The notes under the pieces are model-generated. The model did no database searches, had not been told where the DNA came from, and saw only the letters and a program-made list of their open reading frames with translations. This document shows positions 29,457 through 38,515 of a DNA stretch of 64,000 nt, in pieces. The translations under genes and the position numbers were made by a program. Location of the stretch: positions 186,001-250,000 of the forward strand of contig JAGYLP010000002.1 in assembly GCA_018401015.1 (NCBI GenBank). Reading direction: 5' to 3'. The DNA comes from Bacteroidales bacterium (GTDB lineage: Bacteria > Bacteroidota > Bacteroidia > Bacteroidales > M50B96). Numbering within the stretch: the stretch's first letter is position 1; each line of letters begins with the position of its first letter.

Positions 29457-31579
29457 TGCCTTGTATCATGGAGCATTCATCCCGAAATAACTTGTCCGTA
29501 AACCAAGCCTCCAATGAAGCTGTCCCTATTCTGCCTCAAACCTATTGGCATAAAATCTTCCTGATTCTAGTCGTTTCCCTACCGCTACTTTCCTATCTGC
29601 CGGAACCTTTTCGATTTTACACTTCTATTCCAATCCTTATGGGAGCTTTCACTCTTGCCGGGCTCTGGTATGGCTATCGCACTCAAGCTTCCCTCTATTA
29701 CGAACTTTTGAGGCATCCTGTCTTCTTCATGCTGATGGCTTACGCTATTTTTTCCATCATCAGTGGATTATTTGCCAGAACGCCTGCTCTCGCCTGGAGC
29801 GAAACCATTCGCTTTCTATTATATCCCGGTGTTACCCTACTTACCTTAGTTTATAGTAAACAGGTGAAAGGTTTTACTGCAAATGTGTATCGTGCCATTC
29901 TGGGTTTGGCTTTTTTGAATGGAATTGTAGGAGTGGCTCTGCTGCTCAATCAATTTCTGAGTAAAGGGATCGTGCTCGGGTATACCAACTCTTCCTTCTT
30001 GAACCAGATTCTTAGCCTGGCCGTTTTTACTCTTCCTGTCGCTCTTTTTCAGCTAAAAGCCGAAAATAAGCAACTTCGAATCCTTGCTTTTTTGGCTGCA
30101 CCAGGTAACCTTTTCTTGTTAGCTTTTTATCTCTATCCGCCCGCAAGCATTGCTGCCATCGTTCTGCTACTGGTTTACATCCTTTTCCCCTTAAATTACT
30201 ACTTCTCCTTTCAGCTCAATCGCAGGAAAATTCTTTTAGCATTGGTCCTTTTTCTCGGTGTGTTTGCATGGAGCTTTTTGGCTTTTCAGGCTTCCTCGAA
30301 GCTGATGAAAAACGAGGTATTCGTAACGGAGAAAAACTGGTTACTCGATTATCGTTTTGGAAAAGATGTTGAGAGAATCGATCGTTGGGATGCTTCGTTG
30401 GCCTTGTATCGCGACAATCGATTATTGGGAGTTGGCGGGGAACACTGGCGCATGGAAGTGGCAGCTTTAGGCTTGAATGGTATCAAGGGTGTAAATGAGC
30501 AAAGCGATTTGCAATATCCCGCTAATGAGTGGGCCCAGTTACTTGCGGAAAAAGGCTTTCCCGGATTTCTATTCTTATTGGCCCTATTCCTGAGCATAGC
30601 TTATCTTCCTTTTAGGCTGATACGCAAGGTGAAAACTCAGGGAGAGTCGAACGAGTTGTTGGCCCTGGTAGCTGCAACTTCAGTGTTTTTGATTTACACC
30701 CTTTTATCTGACTTTGCCGGATTAGAATCTGTATTACTGCTGGTTTCAATTTATGTCGCTTTGCTATTGAATAAAGGCGATCGGATAAATCCGGAGAGTA
30801 AGTCCGGCGGCTCGCGCGTAGCACTGCCGGTTATCCTTGTTTTGCTGCAACTGGCCGCATCGCTTAATTTTATTGGTGGTTCATTAAAAGCCTATTCCCA
30901 GTCGCAGCTGAGGCTAGCCGAGCAGACTGCATGCGAAGGATCATGGGAGAAGAGCTTAGCTCACCTAAATCGCAGTAGATCAGCTTGGTTTCTCCTAAGC
31001 CCTGAAGGGAATCCCCTGGACTGGTACCTCGCTCAAGCCTATGATGCATTAGGTCGTAAAGACGACGAGCTGAAATCCTTACTGGCAGCCCAATCGATTC
31101 ATCCGAATCATGTGGGTGTGTTAAACGACTTGGGCCGCTGGTATGCCGATACTGCCCGTTTCGATGCCGCACTTACTTATTACGACCAGGGCTTGGCGGT
31201 GGATTCTTTGCAGCTGGATTTACTGCTGAATAAAGCCCGTTTGCTGTTCAATCTTAATCAGGTAGATCCGGCTTTTCAAGTCTTGAGTAAAGTGCCCGTT
31301 CATACTTCGCATGCCGAGTATCCAGCCATGCGCGATACCCTTTTAAAGGCAGAGCTGTCGCGCACCAAAATGGCAGTCGGATCGGGCGAGCTGGCACTTA
31401 CCCTGGAAAGGATTGAAAACGACCCGACCTGGATGGTCGATGTGTATGAGAAATCCCTTGCCGAGAATCGAAGTTTTTACCATCAGTTAGTCGAGGAAAG
31501 TATCTATATCCTCGAAGTCCTCGACCGCTCGATTAGCCCCCAACAAGCGAAAATATACCGCAGCCAATGGCTTCCTTAA
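29456..31579 (+). CDS. O-antigen ligase/Wzy-like multi-TM protein with C-terminal TPR region
   Basis: About 10 or more TM segments; RLLGVGGEHWRMEVAALGLNG...YPANEWAQLLAEKGFPGFLFLLALF (Wzy_C-like); TPR-like PNHVGVLNDLGRWYADTARFDAALTYYDQGLAVDSLQLDLLLNKARLLF. Start GTG 29456 or ATG 29468. Confidence 0.75.
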   Translation: MPCIMEHSSRNNLSVNQASNEAVPILPQTYWHKIFLILVVSLPLLSYLPEPFRFYTSIPILMGAFTLAGLWYGYRTQASLYYELLRHPVFFMLMAYAIFSIISGLFARTPALAWSETIRFLLYPGVTLLTLVYSKQVKGFTANVYRAILGLAFLNGIVGVALLLNQFLSKGIVLGYTNSSFLNQILSLAVFTLPVALFQLKAENKQLRILAFLAAPGNLFLLAFYLYPPASIAAIVLLLVYILFPLNYYFSFQLNRRKILLALVLFLGVFAWSFLAFQASSKLMKNEVFVTEKNWLLDYRFGKDVERIDRWDASLALYRDNRLLGVGGEHWRMEVAALGLNGIKGVNEQSDLQYPANEWAQLLAEKGFPGFLFLLALFLSIAYLPFRLIRKVKTQGESNELLALVAATSVFLIYTLLSDFAGLESVLLLVSIYVALLLNKGDRINPESKSGGSRVALPVILVLLQLAASLNFIGGSLKAYSQSQLRLAEQTACEGSWEKSLAHLNRSRSAWFLLSPEGNPLDWYLAQAYDALGRKDDELKSLLAAQSIHPNHVGVLNDLGRWYADTARFDAALTYYDQGLAVDSLQLDLLLNKARLLFNLNQVDPAFQVLSKVPVHTSHAEYPAMRDTLLKAELSRTKMAVGSGELALTLERIENDPTWMVDVYEKSLAENRSFYHQLVEESIYILEVLDRSISPQQAKIYRSQWLP

Positions 31580-31591
31580 TCAGTAGTTACC

Positions 31592-31614
31592 CATCTTTTA
31601 AGATGCTTTTTATT
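31592..31614 (+). terminator. short rho-independent terminator after O-antigen ligase-like gene
   Basis: CATCTT-TT-AAGATG then CTTTTTATT. Confidence 0.55.
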
Positions 31615-31648
31615 GTAATGCTCTTTTATTCAGCTTGTTGTCAGTTTT

Positions 31649-31691
31649 TTTGCTGATAAATATCACGGCACACCTGATTATTATCAGCAAA
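31649..31691. repeat. perfect 11-bp inverted repeat, 21-nt spacer
   Basis: TTTGCTGATAA (31649-31659) / TTATCAGCAAA (31681-31691) with atatcacggcacacctgatta between. Confidence 0.85.
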
Positions 31692-31782
31692 GATTGATTG
31701 CATAAGCTATAGCTTCGCTCTACCTTGTTCGGGTAAATACCGATGCCCATCATTGGCAGCATTGCCTATAAAAGTCACATCG

Positions 31783-32667
31783 ATGAGTTCAGAATTTGGT
31801 TTAACAAAATTAGCATTAGGTCTGATGCGACTTAATGAATGGGAATACTCACCCGCACAACTTTTACATTACCTCAAAGAAGCGCAGGATATGTGTGTGA
31901 ACACGATCGATGTAGCCGATATTTATGGTAATTATTCTGTCGAAGAACAGCTTGGCAAGGCCTTAGCGCTCGATTCTGCTTTTCGGAAATACATTCGCAT
32001 TGTAGGGAAAGTGGGCATTAAGCTCGTTTCCGATCGTTACCCGAAGCGACGCATCAAGCATTACGACACCTCCTACGGGCACATTATGGAAACTGTGGAG
32101 CAAAGTCTGATGAAAATGCAAATCGATTACCTGGATATTTTGCTCATTCATCGGCCCGACCCATTTATGAATGCGGGCGAAACCGCACGAGCTTTAAACC
32201 AATTGGTTCGTGAGGGTAAAGTGCTGCAGATTGGGGTTTCTAATTTTGCTCCGCCTGAGATTGAATTATTGCAATCTTACCTTGAATTTCCCTTACGCTA
32301 CAATCAAGTTGAATTATCCTTACTTAGGCACGATGCCTTGTTCAATGGCGATTTAAGTTACCTGCAAATGCATCGGATTCGTCCCATGGCCTGGTCGCCT
32401 TTGGCTGGTGGCGATTTATTGAATAAAGAGAGGGTGAGTGCCGGTTTCCTGAAGCTTGTGCGGCAACTTACCCGAGAACATCGCCTGGCCGATCCAATGC
32501 AGGTTTTATTGGCCTGGTTATGGCATCATCCCGCCCGCATTTTACCCGTTTTAGGAACGGGTAAGATTGAACGGATAAAGCTTGCAGCCGATGCCAGGGA
32601 TGTGATGCTTTCTCGTGAATCCATTTATGAATTGCTCGAATTGATTCGCAAAAAACCGGTAGCGTAA
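31783..32667 (+). CDS. aldo/keto reductase
   Basis: ORF 31753..32667, start placed at MSSEFGLTKLALGLMRL; NTIDVADIYGNYSVEEQLGKAL, YLDILLIHRPDPFM, IGVSNFAPPEIELLQ, PMAWSPLAGG. Confidence 0.92.
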   Translation: MSSEFGLTKLALGLMRLNEWEYSPAQLLHYLKEAQDMCVNTIDVADIYGNYSVEEQLGKALALDSAFRKYIRIVGKVGIKLVSDRYPKRRIKHYDTSYGHIMETVEQSLMKMQIDYLDILLIHRPDPFMNAGETARALNQLVREGKVLQIGVSNFAPPEIELLQSYLEFPLRYNQVELSLLRHDALFNGDLSYLQMHRIRPMAWSPLAGGDLLNKERVSAGFLKLVRQLTREHRLADPMQVLLAWLWHHPARILPVLGTGKIERIKLAADARDVMLSRESIYELLELIRKKPVA

Positions 32668-32742
32668 ATTCACTTCTTTTCACTGATTTTTGCTTGCTAC
32701 TGATTCCCCTACTTATCCTACCTTTAGGGCAAAATTATCATC

Positions 32743-33459
32743 ATGACCTTATTAAGCGTTAATATTAACAAGATTGCCACCATTCGGAATGCGCGTGGAG
32801 GTAATATTCCCAATGTGATTGAGGCGGCTGTTCGTATTCAGGAGTTTGGCGGACAGGGAATTACCGTTCATCCCCGGCCCGATGAACGCCACATTCGATA
32901 TACCGATGTGTATGCTTTACGCGAGGTGGTGCATACCGAATTTAACATCGAAGGCTATCCAACCTCTACGTTTTTGGAATTGGTCAAAACAGTTAAGCCG
33001 GAGCAAGTTACCCTGGTTCCTGATCCTCCCGATGTATTGACTTCGAATGCCGGCTGGGATACGGAAAAGCACTTACATTTTTTGCAGGATATCATTGCCG
33101 ATTTGCAAAGTGTTGGGATTCGCACCTCCATTTTTGTCGATACGCTCCGTAAGAATATGCAGTATGCAAAGGAAACGGGAACCGATCGGGTCGAACTGTA
33201 TACCGAGCCCTATGCAGCCGGCTATGCGAGTAACCGCGAGGAGGCTATCCATCATTTTATCCAGGCTGCTAACTATGCCAATGAGTTGGGTTTGGGTCTC
33301 AATGCCGGGCACGACCTGAATCTGGATAATCTGGCGTATTTCCATGCCTGCATTCCCTTTTTAAAAGAGGTTTCCATTGGGCATGCGCTCATTGCAGATG
33401 CCTTGTATTTTGGATTGGAGAATACCATTCAGCGTTACCTTGCCTGTTTGAAGGGATAA
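32743..33459 (+). CDS. pdxJ: pyridoxine 5'-phosphate synthase
   Basis: [80 protein letters not shown]. Confidence 0.96.
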   Translation: MTLLSVNINKIATIRNARGGNIPNVIEAAVRIQEFGGQGITVHPRPDERHIRYTDVYALREVVHTEFNIEGYPTSTFLELVKTVKPEQVTLVPDPPDVLTSNAGWDTEKHLHFLQDIIADLQSVGIRTSIFVDTLRKNMQYAKETGTDRVELYTEPYAAGYASNREEAIHHFIQAANYANELGLGLNAGHDLNLDNLAYFHACIPFLKEVSIGHALIADALYFGLENTIQRYLACLKG

Positions 33460-33584
33460 GCTAAAATTTAACAAGGTTTATGGAATCAGGTCTTTCCCCC
33501 GCTTATGCTGCAGGGCAGTGGTTTTTGACCTTGAAACTCGTTGCATAACATACGCCAGACTGGGACTCTCACTGTTCTTTTCGT

Positions 33585-33592
33585 TACTTTTG
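33585..33592 (+). promoter_or_regulatory. Bacteroidetes-type -7 box TACTTTTG upstream of ilvE
   Basis: Exact TAnnTTTG match, 42 nt before ATG 33634. Confidence 0.4.
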
Positions 33593-33633
33593 GAACATTA
33601 ATAACCGCTTTGTAGCAAAAACAGAATCCTATC

Positions 33634-34656
33634 ATGGTAAATTTAGATTGGAAAAATCTTCCGTTTGGATATGAGAAGACGAACTACAACGTTCGATGCT
33701 ATTATAAAAACGGCTCCTGGGGTAAGTTAGAAATATCCTCATCGGACCATATTAACATACACATGGCTGCCACTAGTTTGCACTATGGGCAAGAAGCTTT
33801 CGAAGGGCTGAAGGCTTATCGGGGTAAAGATGGAAAAGTCAGGCTTTTTCGGTGGGAAGAAAATGCCAAAAGAATGCAAAGCTCGGCACGCGGAATTTTA
33901 ATGGCCGAAGTTCCAACCGAACTCTTTCACAAAGCTATTTTAAAAGTTGTAGAACTGAATCAGGAATTTATCCCTCCCTACGGAACAGGTGCTGCTTTGT
34001 ATTTACGACCTTTGCTAATTGGTACCGGTCCGCAAGTGGGTGTAAAACCGTCCAACGAATATTTATTCATGGTGTTTACTTCGCCGGTTGGTCCGTATTT
34101 TAAAGAAGGCTTTAAACCGGTCGATATGTTGCTTTGTCGTAGTTTCGATCGTGCCGCTCCACTTGGAACAGGCCATATCAAAGTGGGAGGAAACTATGCT
34201 GCCAGCCTGGCTTCCTTGAAGAAAGGACACGACTTAGGTTATGCTTCGGTAATTTACCTCGACGCAAAAGAAAAACAGTACATCGACGAGTGTGGTCCGG
34301 CCAACTTCTTTGGCATCAAAGGCGATACCTATGTCACCCCTAAATCGCACAGCATTTTACCATCGATTACCAACATGAGTTTAATTGAATTGGTAAAGGA
34401 TCTTGGTTTTAAGGCGGAACGACGTCCGGTTCACATCGACGAATTGAAAGCATTCGACGAAGTAGGTGCTTGTGGAACAGCGGCGATTATCAGCCCAATT
34501 CGTTCTATTACCGATGAATCGAATGATATTCGCTACGAATATTGCAAGGATGGTAAACCCGGACCTGTTTCGACTAAGATCTACGAACGTTTGTTAGCCA
34601 TACAGTTTGGCGAAGAACCCGATGTGCATGGTTGGGTTGAAGTGTTGGATTTTTAA
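33634..34656 (+). CDS. ilvE: branched-chain amino acid aminotransferase
   Basis: LHYGQEAFEGLKAYRGKDGKVRLFRWEENAKRMQSSA; GHIKVGGNYAASL; IDECGPANFFGI; DEVGACGTAAIISPI. Confidence 0.95.
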   Translation: MVNLDWKNLPFGYEKTNYNVRCYYKNGSWGKLEISSSDHINIHMAATSLHYGQEAFEGLKAYRGKDGKVRLFRWEENAKRMQSSARGILMAEVPTELFHKAILKVVELNQEFIPPYGTGAALYLRPLLIGTGPQVGVKPSNEYLFMVFTSPVGPYFKEGFKPVDMLLCRSFDRAAPLGTGHIKVGGNYAASLASLKKGHDLGYASVIYLDAKEKQYIDECGPANFFGIKGDTYVTPKSHSILPSITNMSLIELVKDLGFKAERRPVHIDELKAFDEVGACGTAAIISPIRSITDESNDIRYEYCKDGKPGPVSTKIYERLLAIQFGEEPDVHGWVEVLDF

Positions 34657-34678
34657 TCGGGACGCGAGAAAATATTTT

Positions 34679-35410
34679 TTAGGAGGAAGGCGCTGTTACT
34701 TTAAATAGCGCCTTTTCTGATGCATGTTGCTCAGCTTCTTTCTTAGAACTGCCCGTGCCCACACCAATAATTTCGTTATTAAGCCGGATGGAAGCCACAA
34801 AGCGTTCGCTTCGATTCGGGTCGGCACTAGTTTGATACACCAATTCCAATTTATTTTTTTGCGACCATTCCAGGAGTTGACTCTTATAATTCGAGTCCTC
34901 GTTCATAAGTGTTTGCAGGTTGATGTATTTGGGAATGAGGTAGCGGGCAATGTATTTTCGTGCTCCTTGATACCCACTATCCAGGTAAATCGCTCCGATG
35001 AGTGCTTCGAGTGCGTCGCCATAAATGTTTTTGCGAGGCGTATTGCTACTGGTTTTCGATACGAGAAGTTGGTCGATGCCCATTTTTTGGGAAAGCATAT
35101 TCAGGTATTCTCGCTTAACGATTTTGGATCTCATTTGGGTGAGAAAGCCTTCGTCTTTATTTGGGAAGGCGATGAAGAGATAATCGGCAATAATGGAATC
35201 GAGCACTGCATCGCCGAGGAATTCGAGTCGTTCGTTATTGACTACAGCGCCGTTTCCCAGATCCATTTGGGCGGAACGATGGGTAAAGGCGATTTTAAAG
35301 AGGTCGGTATTTTTTGGGTAATAGCCTACGTGCGCATACACTCGTTTGGCGTAGGTGCGATCGGTAGAAAAAGCGTTTTTAATTCGATAAAAGAAGGAAG
35401 CTCCTGGCAC
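34679..35410 (-). CDS. rnc: ribonuclease III
   Basis: NNERLEFLGDAVLDSIIADYLF; YGDALEALIGAIYLDSGY; C-terminal dsRBD. Confidence 0.95.
   Translation of the reverse strand: MPGASFFYRIKNAFSTDRTYAKRVYAHVGYYPKNTDLFKIAFTHRSAQMDLGNGAVVNNERLEFLGDAVLDSIIADYLFIAFPNKDEGFLTQMRSKIVKREYLNMLSQKMGIDQLLVSKTSSNTPRKNIYGDALEALIGAIYLDSGYQGARKYIARYLIPKYINLQTLMNEDSNYKSQLLEWSQKNKLELVYQTSADPNRSERFVASIRLNNEIIGVGTGSSKKEAEQHASEKALFKVTAPSS
34689..34716 (+). terminator. terminator of ilvE lying inside the antisense 3' end of rnc
   Basis: GGCGCT(gttactttaaat)AGCGCC then TTTT on + strand. Confidence 0.5.
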
Positions 35411-35418
35411 AATCTGGT

Positions 35419-36672
35419 TTATTCCGTGTACTTCTTAAAGATTACGGAAGCATTGTGGCCACCGAATCCAAAAGTATTGCTAAGCGCATAATTAACTTCG
35501 CGGTGCTGAGCTTTATGGAAGGTAAAGTTCAGATTGTAATCGATGTTTGGATCGGGTGTTTCAAAATTGATGGTAGGAGGTACGCAACTATTTTGAATGG
35601 CGAGAATACTGGCGGCAGCTTCGATAGCACCGGCTCCGCCTAGCAGGTGACCGTGCATCGATTTGGTAGAGGAGATGTTCAGTTTGGGAGCATGATCACC
35701 AAAGACCGATTTAATGGCGAGAACCTCGGAGATATCGCCAAGTGGGGTACTTGTACCGTGAACGTTGATATAATCGATTTTATCGGGGCTCAAGTTAGCA
35801 TCTCTTAGCGCATTGTTCATAACCCTTGCGGCTCCTTCGCCTTCGGGATGGGGAGCGGTTAGGTGGTGAGCATCGGCCGATAAGCCTGCGCCAACAATTT
35901 CGGCATAGATGTGAGCGCCGCGTGCTTTGGCATGTTCTAATTCTTCGATAATGAGGGTTACCCCTCCTTCGCCCATCACAAATCCATCGCGATTTACATC
36001 GAATGGACGCGAGGCTGTTTTATAATCGTCGTTACGAGTAGAGATGGCACGCATTGCGTTGAATCCACCAATTCCTACTTCGTTAATTGCGGCTTCGCTT
36101 CCGCCGGTAACAAAGCCTTTGGCAATACCGAGTCGGATGTAATTGTAAGCATCGATGAGTGCGTTGCTTGAGGAGGCACAAGCAGAAACCGTTGTGAAAT
36201 TTGGGCCTTTAAAACCGTATCGCATGGAGATGTGGCCCGAAGCGATATCGGCAATCATTTTTGGAATAAGGAAGGGGCTGAATTTGGGGACGTAATTCGA
36301 CTTAACAAAGTCGATTACTTCCGCCATAAAAGTAGTTGATCCGCCGATTCCTGAACCCCAAATAACCCCGAAGAATTCGGTATCGAGGGTTTCGAAGTTC
36401 AGTTTAGCATTCTGAACGGCTAGTTCGGTAGAAGCCATCGCAAACTGAGCATATAAATCCAGTTTGCGTGCTTCTTTCCGATCCATGTAATCTCCTACTT
36501 CAAAATCTTTTACCTCGCAGGCAAATTTTGTTTTGAAATGCGTTGCATCAAATCGAGTGATGGGTGCAGCAGCACTTACTCCTTCGCTGAGGTTTTTCCA
36601 GAATTCGTCTATCGAATTACCAAGCGGGGTGACCAATCCTAGGCCGGTAACAACTACCCGTTTTAGTTCCAT
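35419..36672 (-). CDS. fabF: beta-ketoacyl-ACP synthase II
   Basis: RVVVTGLGLVTPLGNSIDEFW; VSACASSSNALIDAYNYI; INVHGTSTPLGD; NTFGFGGHNASVIFKK. Confidence 0.97.
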   Translation of the reverse strand: MELKRVVVTGLGLVTPLGNSIDEFWKNLSEGVSAAAPITRFDATHFKTKFACEVKDFEVGDYMDRKEARKLDLYAQFAMASTELAVQNAKLNFETLDTEFFGVIWGSGIGGSTTFMAEVIDFVKSNYVPKFSPFLIPKMIADIASGHISMRYGFKGPNFTTVSACASSSNALIDAYNYIRLGIAKGFVTGGSEAAINEVGIGGFNAMRAISTRNDDYKTASRPFDVNRDGFVMGEGGVTLIIEELEHAKARGAHIYAEIVGAGLSADAHHLTAPHPEGEGAARVMNNALRDANLSPDKIDYINVHGTSTPLGDISEVLAIKSVFGDHAPKLNISSTKSMHGHLLGGAGAIEAAASILAIQNSCVPPTINFETPDPNIDYNLNFTFHKAQHREVNYALSNTFGFGGHNASVIFKKYTE

Positions 36673-36694
36673 AGGTAAAAGATTTGAATGAATG

Positions 36695-36937
36695 CTATTT
36701 TTTCGACAATTCGTTTTCGATGAACTTTACGGCTTCATCAACATTGCTGATAGATTCGGCTAATTCGTCGGGAATAGAAATATCGAATTCTTTTTCGAAT
36801 TCCATGATCATCTCAACGGTGTCGAGAGAATCTGCTCCCAAGTCGTTGGTAAAGCTGGCATTGAGAGTAACCTCTTCTTCTTCTACGCCTAATTTCTCAA
36901 CGATAATCGCCTTTACTTTTTCATAAACTTCAGACAT
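36695..36937 (-). CDS. acpP: acyl carrier protein
   Basis: [30 protein letters not shown]. Confidence 0.97.
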   Translation of the reverse strand: MSEVYEKVKAIIVEKLGVEEEEVTLNASFTNDLGADSLDTVEMIMEFEKEFDISIPDELAESISNVDEAVKFIENELSKK

Positions 36938-37128
36938 AACTTTTACGTTTAATTAATACTATTTTAAGTAAAATTCTAAGCGGTGCAAAGAAAGAAATTA
37001 AAGGCTGAATTTTCAAAAATAAAGTTAATTTATTTACACCCCCTATCCTTAAATTGCTTACTTTGTAAATGCCTAAGCATTAGTAGCATTAGGTCTTTTA
37101 TGGTTATTTATCAGTCGATTAGCTTAGC

Positions 37129-37704
37129 ATGAAAAGAATTGCCCTATTTGCAAGCGGCTCGGGAACGAACGCCGAAAATATTATCCGATACTTCCAAAAT
37201 CATCCATCTGTCGAAGTCGATACGCTTATTACCAATAACCCCATGGCGCAGGCTATCCATCGTGCCCACCGACTCAGAGTCCCCTGTGTTGTGTTTTCCA
37301 AAGGCGATTTCTTTCAAGGACCTGCCTTGCTCGATACGCTCCAACAACGTGAAACCGATTTTATCGTACTGGCTGGTTTCCTATGGCTCATTCCGGAACA
37401 TATTATTCAAGCTTATCCCAATCGAATCATCAATATTCATCCGGCCTTGCTTCCGGAGTTTGGAGGGAAAGGAATGTACGGAAACCGGGTGCATCGGGCA
37501 GTAATCGATGCCGGTAAAAAGGAATCAGGGATCAGTATCCATCTCGTGAATGAACACTACGACGAAGGAAAGATTCTCTATCAGGCAAAATGCCCTGTTC
37601 TTCCAACCGATTCGGTCGAATCGCTCGCTCAACGGATCCACGAATTGGAGTATGAACATTATCCTCGAATCCTGTCGGAATATTTTGAACAATTGAGCGA
37701 CTGA
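37129..37704 (+). CDS. purN: phosphoribosylglycinamide formyltransferase
   Basis: IALFASGSGTNAENIIRYF; LAGFLWLIPEHIIQAYPNRIINIHPALLPEFGGKGMYG; SGISIHLVNEHYDEGKI. Confidence 0.95.
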   Translation: MKRIALFASGSGTNAENIIRYFQNHPSVEVDTLITNNPMAQAIHRAHRLRVPCVVFSKGDFFQGPALLDTLQQRETDFIVLAGFLWLIPEHIIQAYPNRIINIHPALLPEFGGKGMYGNRVHRAVIDAGKKESGISIHLVNEHYDEGKILYQAKCPVLPTDSVESLAQRIHELEYEHYPRILSEYFEQLSD

Positions 37705-37718
37705 TTACTTTAAGCAGT

Positions 37719-38471
37719 ATGAATTTAAACCCTAAAAACCAAGGAGCCTCTATTCATTCAACCGCGCGGTTGGCTGGCTCTTTCCTATGGGTAATTCTAT
37801 TTGCTTCGGGCTTGTGGGCTCAAGACAAACAAACGACTCTTGTCGAAGATACCAGCGCATACGTATTATACCATCCCGATTTTCGATTCAACGAAGGCAT
37901 ATTCCTGCATTTCGAGCAAGTAAAGCAAAACAAACCCATTCCAATCGAACGAATTTTATCGGTAGCCAATCCCAACGATTTCGATTTTTATGAAAAATTG
38001 CTGGAGCATGAATCGCTGGCCATTTATGATGAAAAAGGGATGAAACAGGATGTGCCGGTCGAAGCTATTTGGGGTTATAGCAACAAAGGAATTTTGTACA
38101 TACAACATAACCGGGAATTTAATCGCATTCCGGTAATCGGTAGTATATGTCATTTCGTATCGAACGTAAGCTACGAATCGTACCGAAATTTCGATCCATA
38201 CTACAATCCCTATCGGATGTACGATCCTTATTACACGGGAATCAGAACGCAACCCGTTGTAACCAAGGAAATGCGACAATTTTTGCTCGATTGGCAATCG
38301 GGTGAAATCTATGAATACAATCGGGAGAACCTACAAATTCTGTTGATGCAATCGCCCCAATTATACGAGGAATATAATGACCTGAGTAAACGAAAACAGA
38401 AAAAAATGTTGTTCTTTTACCTGCGCAGATTTAATGAGCAGAATCCTTTGTATATTCCTGTTTATCAATAA
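37719..38471 (+). CDS. hypothetical secreted protein
   Basis: Hydrophobic N-terminal segment LAGSFLWVILFASGLWAQ; no family recognised. Confidence 0.75.
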   Translation: MNLNPKNQGASIHSTARLAGSFLWVILFASGLWAQDKQTTLVEDTSAYVLYHPDFRFNEGIFLHFEQVKQNKPIPIERILSVANPNDFDFYEKLLEHESLAIYDEKGMKQDVPVEAIWGYSNKGILYIQHNREFNRIPVIGSICHFVSNVSYESYRNFDPYYNPYRMYDPYYTGIRTQPVVTKEMRQFLLDWQSGEIYEYNRENLQILLMQSPQLYEEYNDLSKRKQKKMLFFYLRRFNEQNPLYIPVYQ

Positions 38472-38515
38472 CTTATTCCTTATTAATCCGTTTCGGTTTT
38501 TTAAATTACATCGCT

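Noticed and set aside
34724-35491. 255-aa + strand ORF antisense to rnc and the end of fabF
   Set aside because: Lies almost entirely over clearly conserved rnc; low-complexity translation with no recognisable domain; typical shadow ORF.
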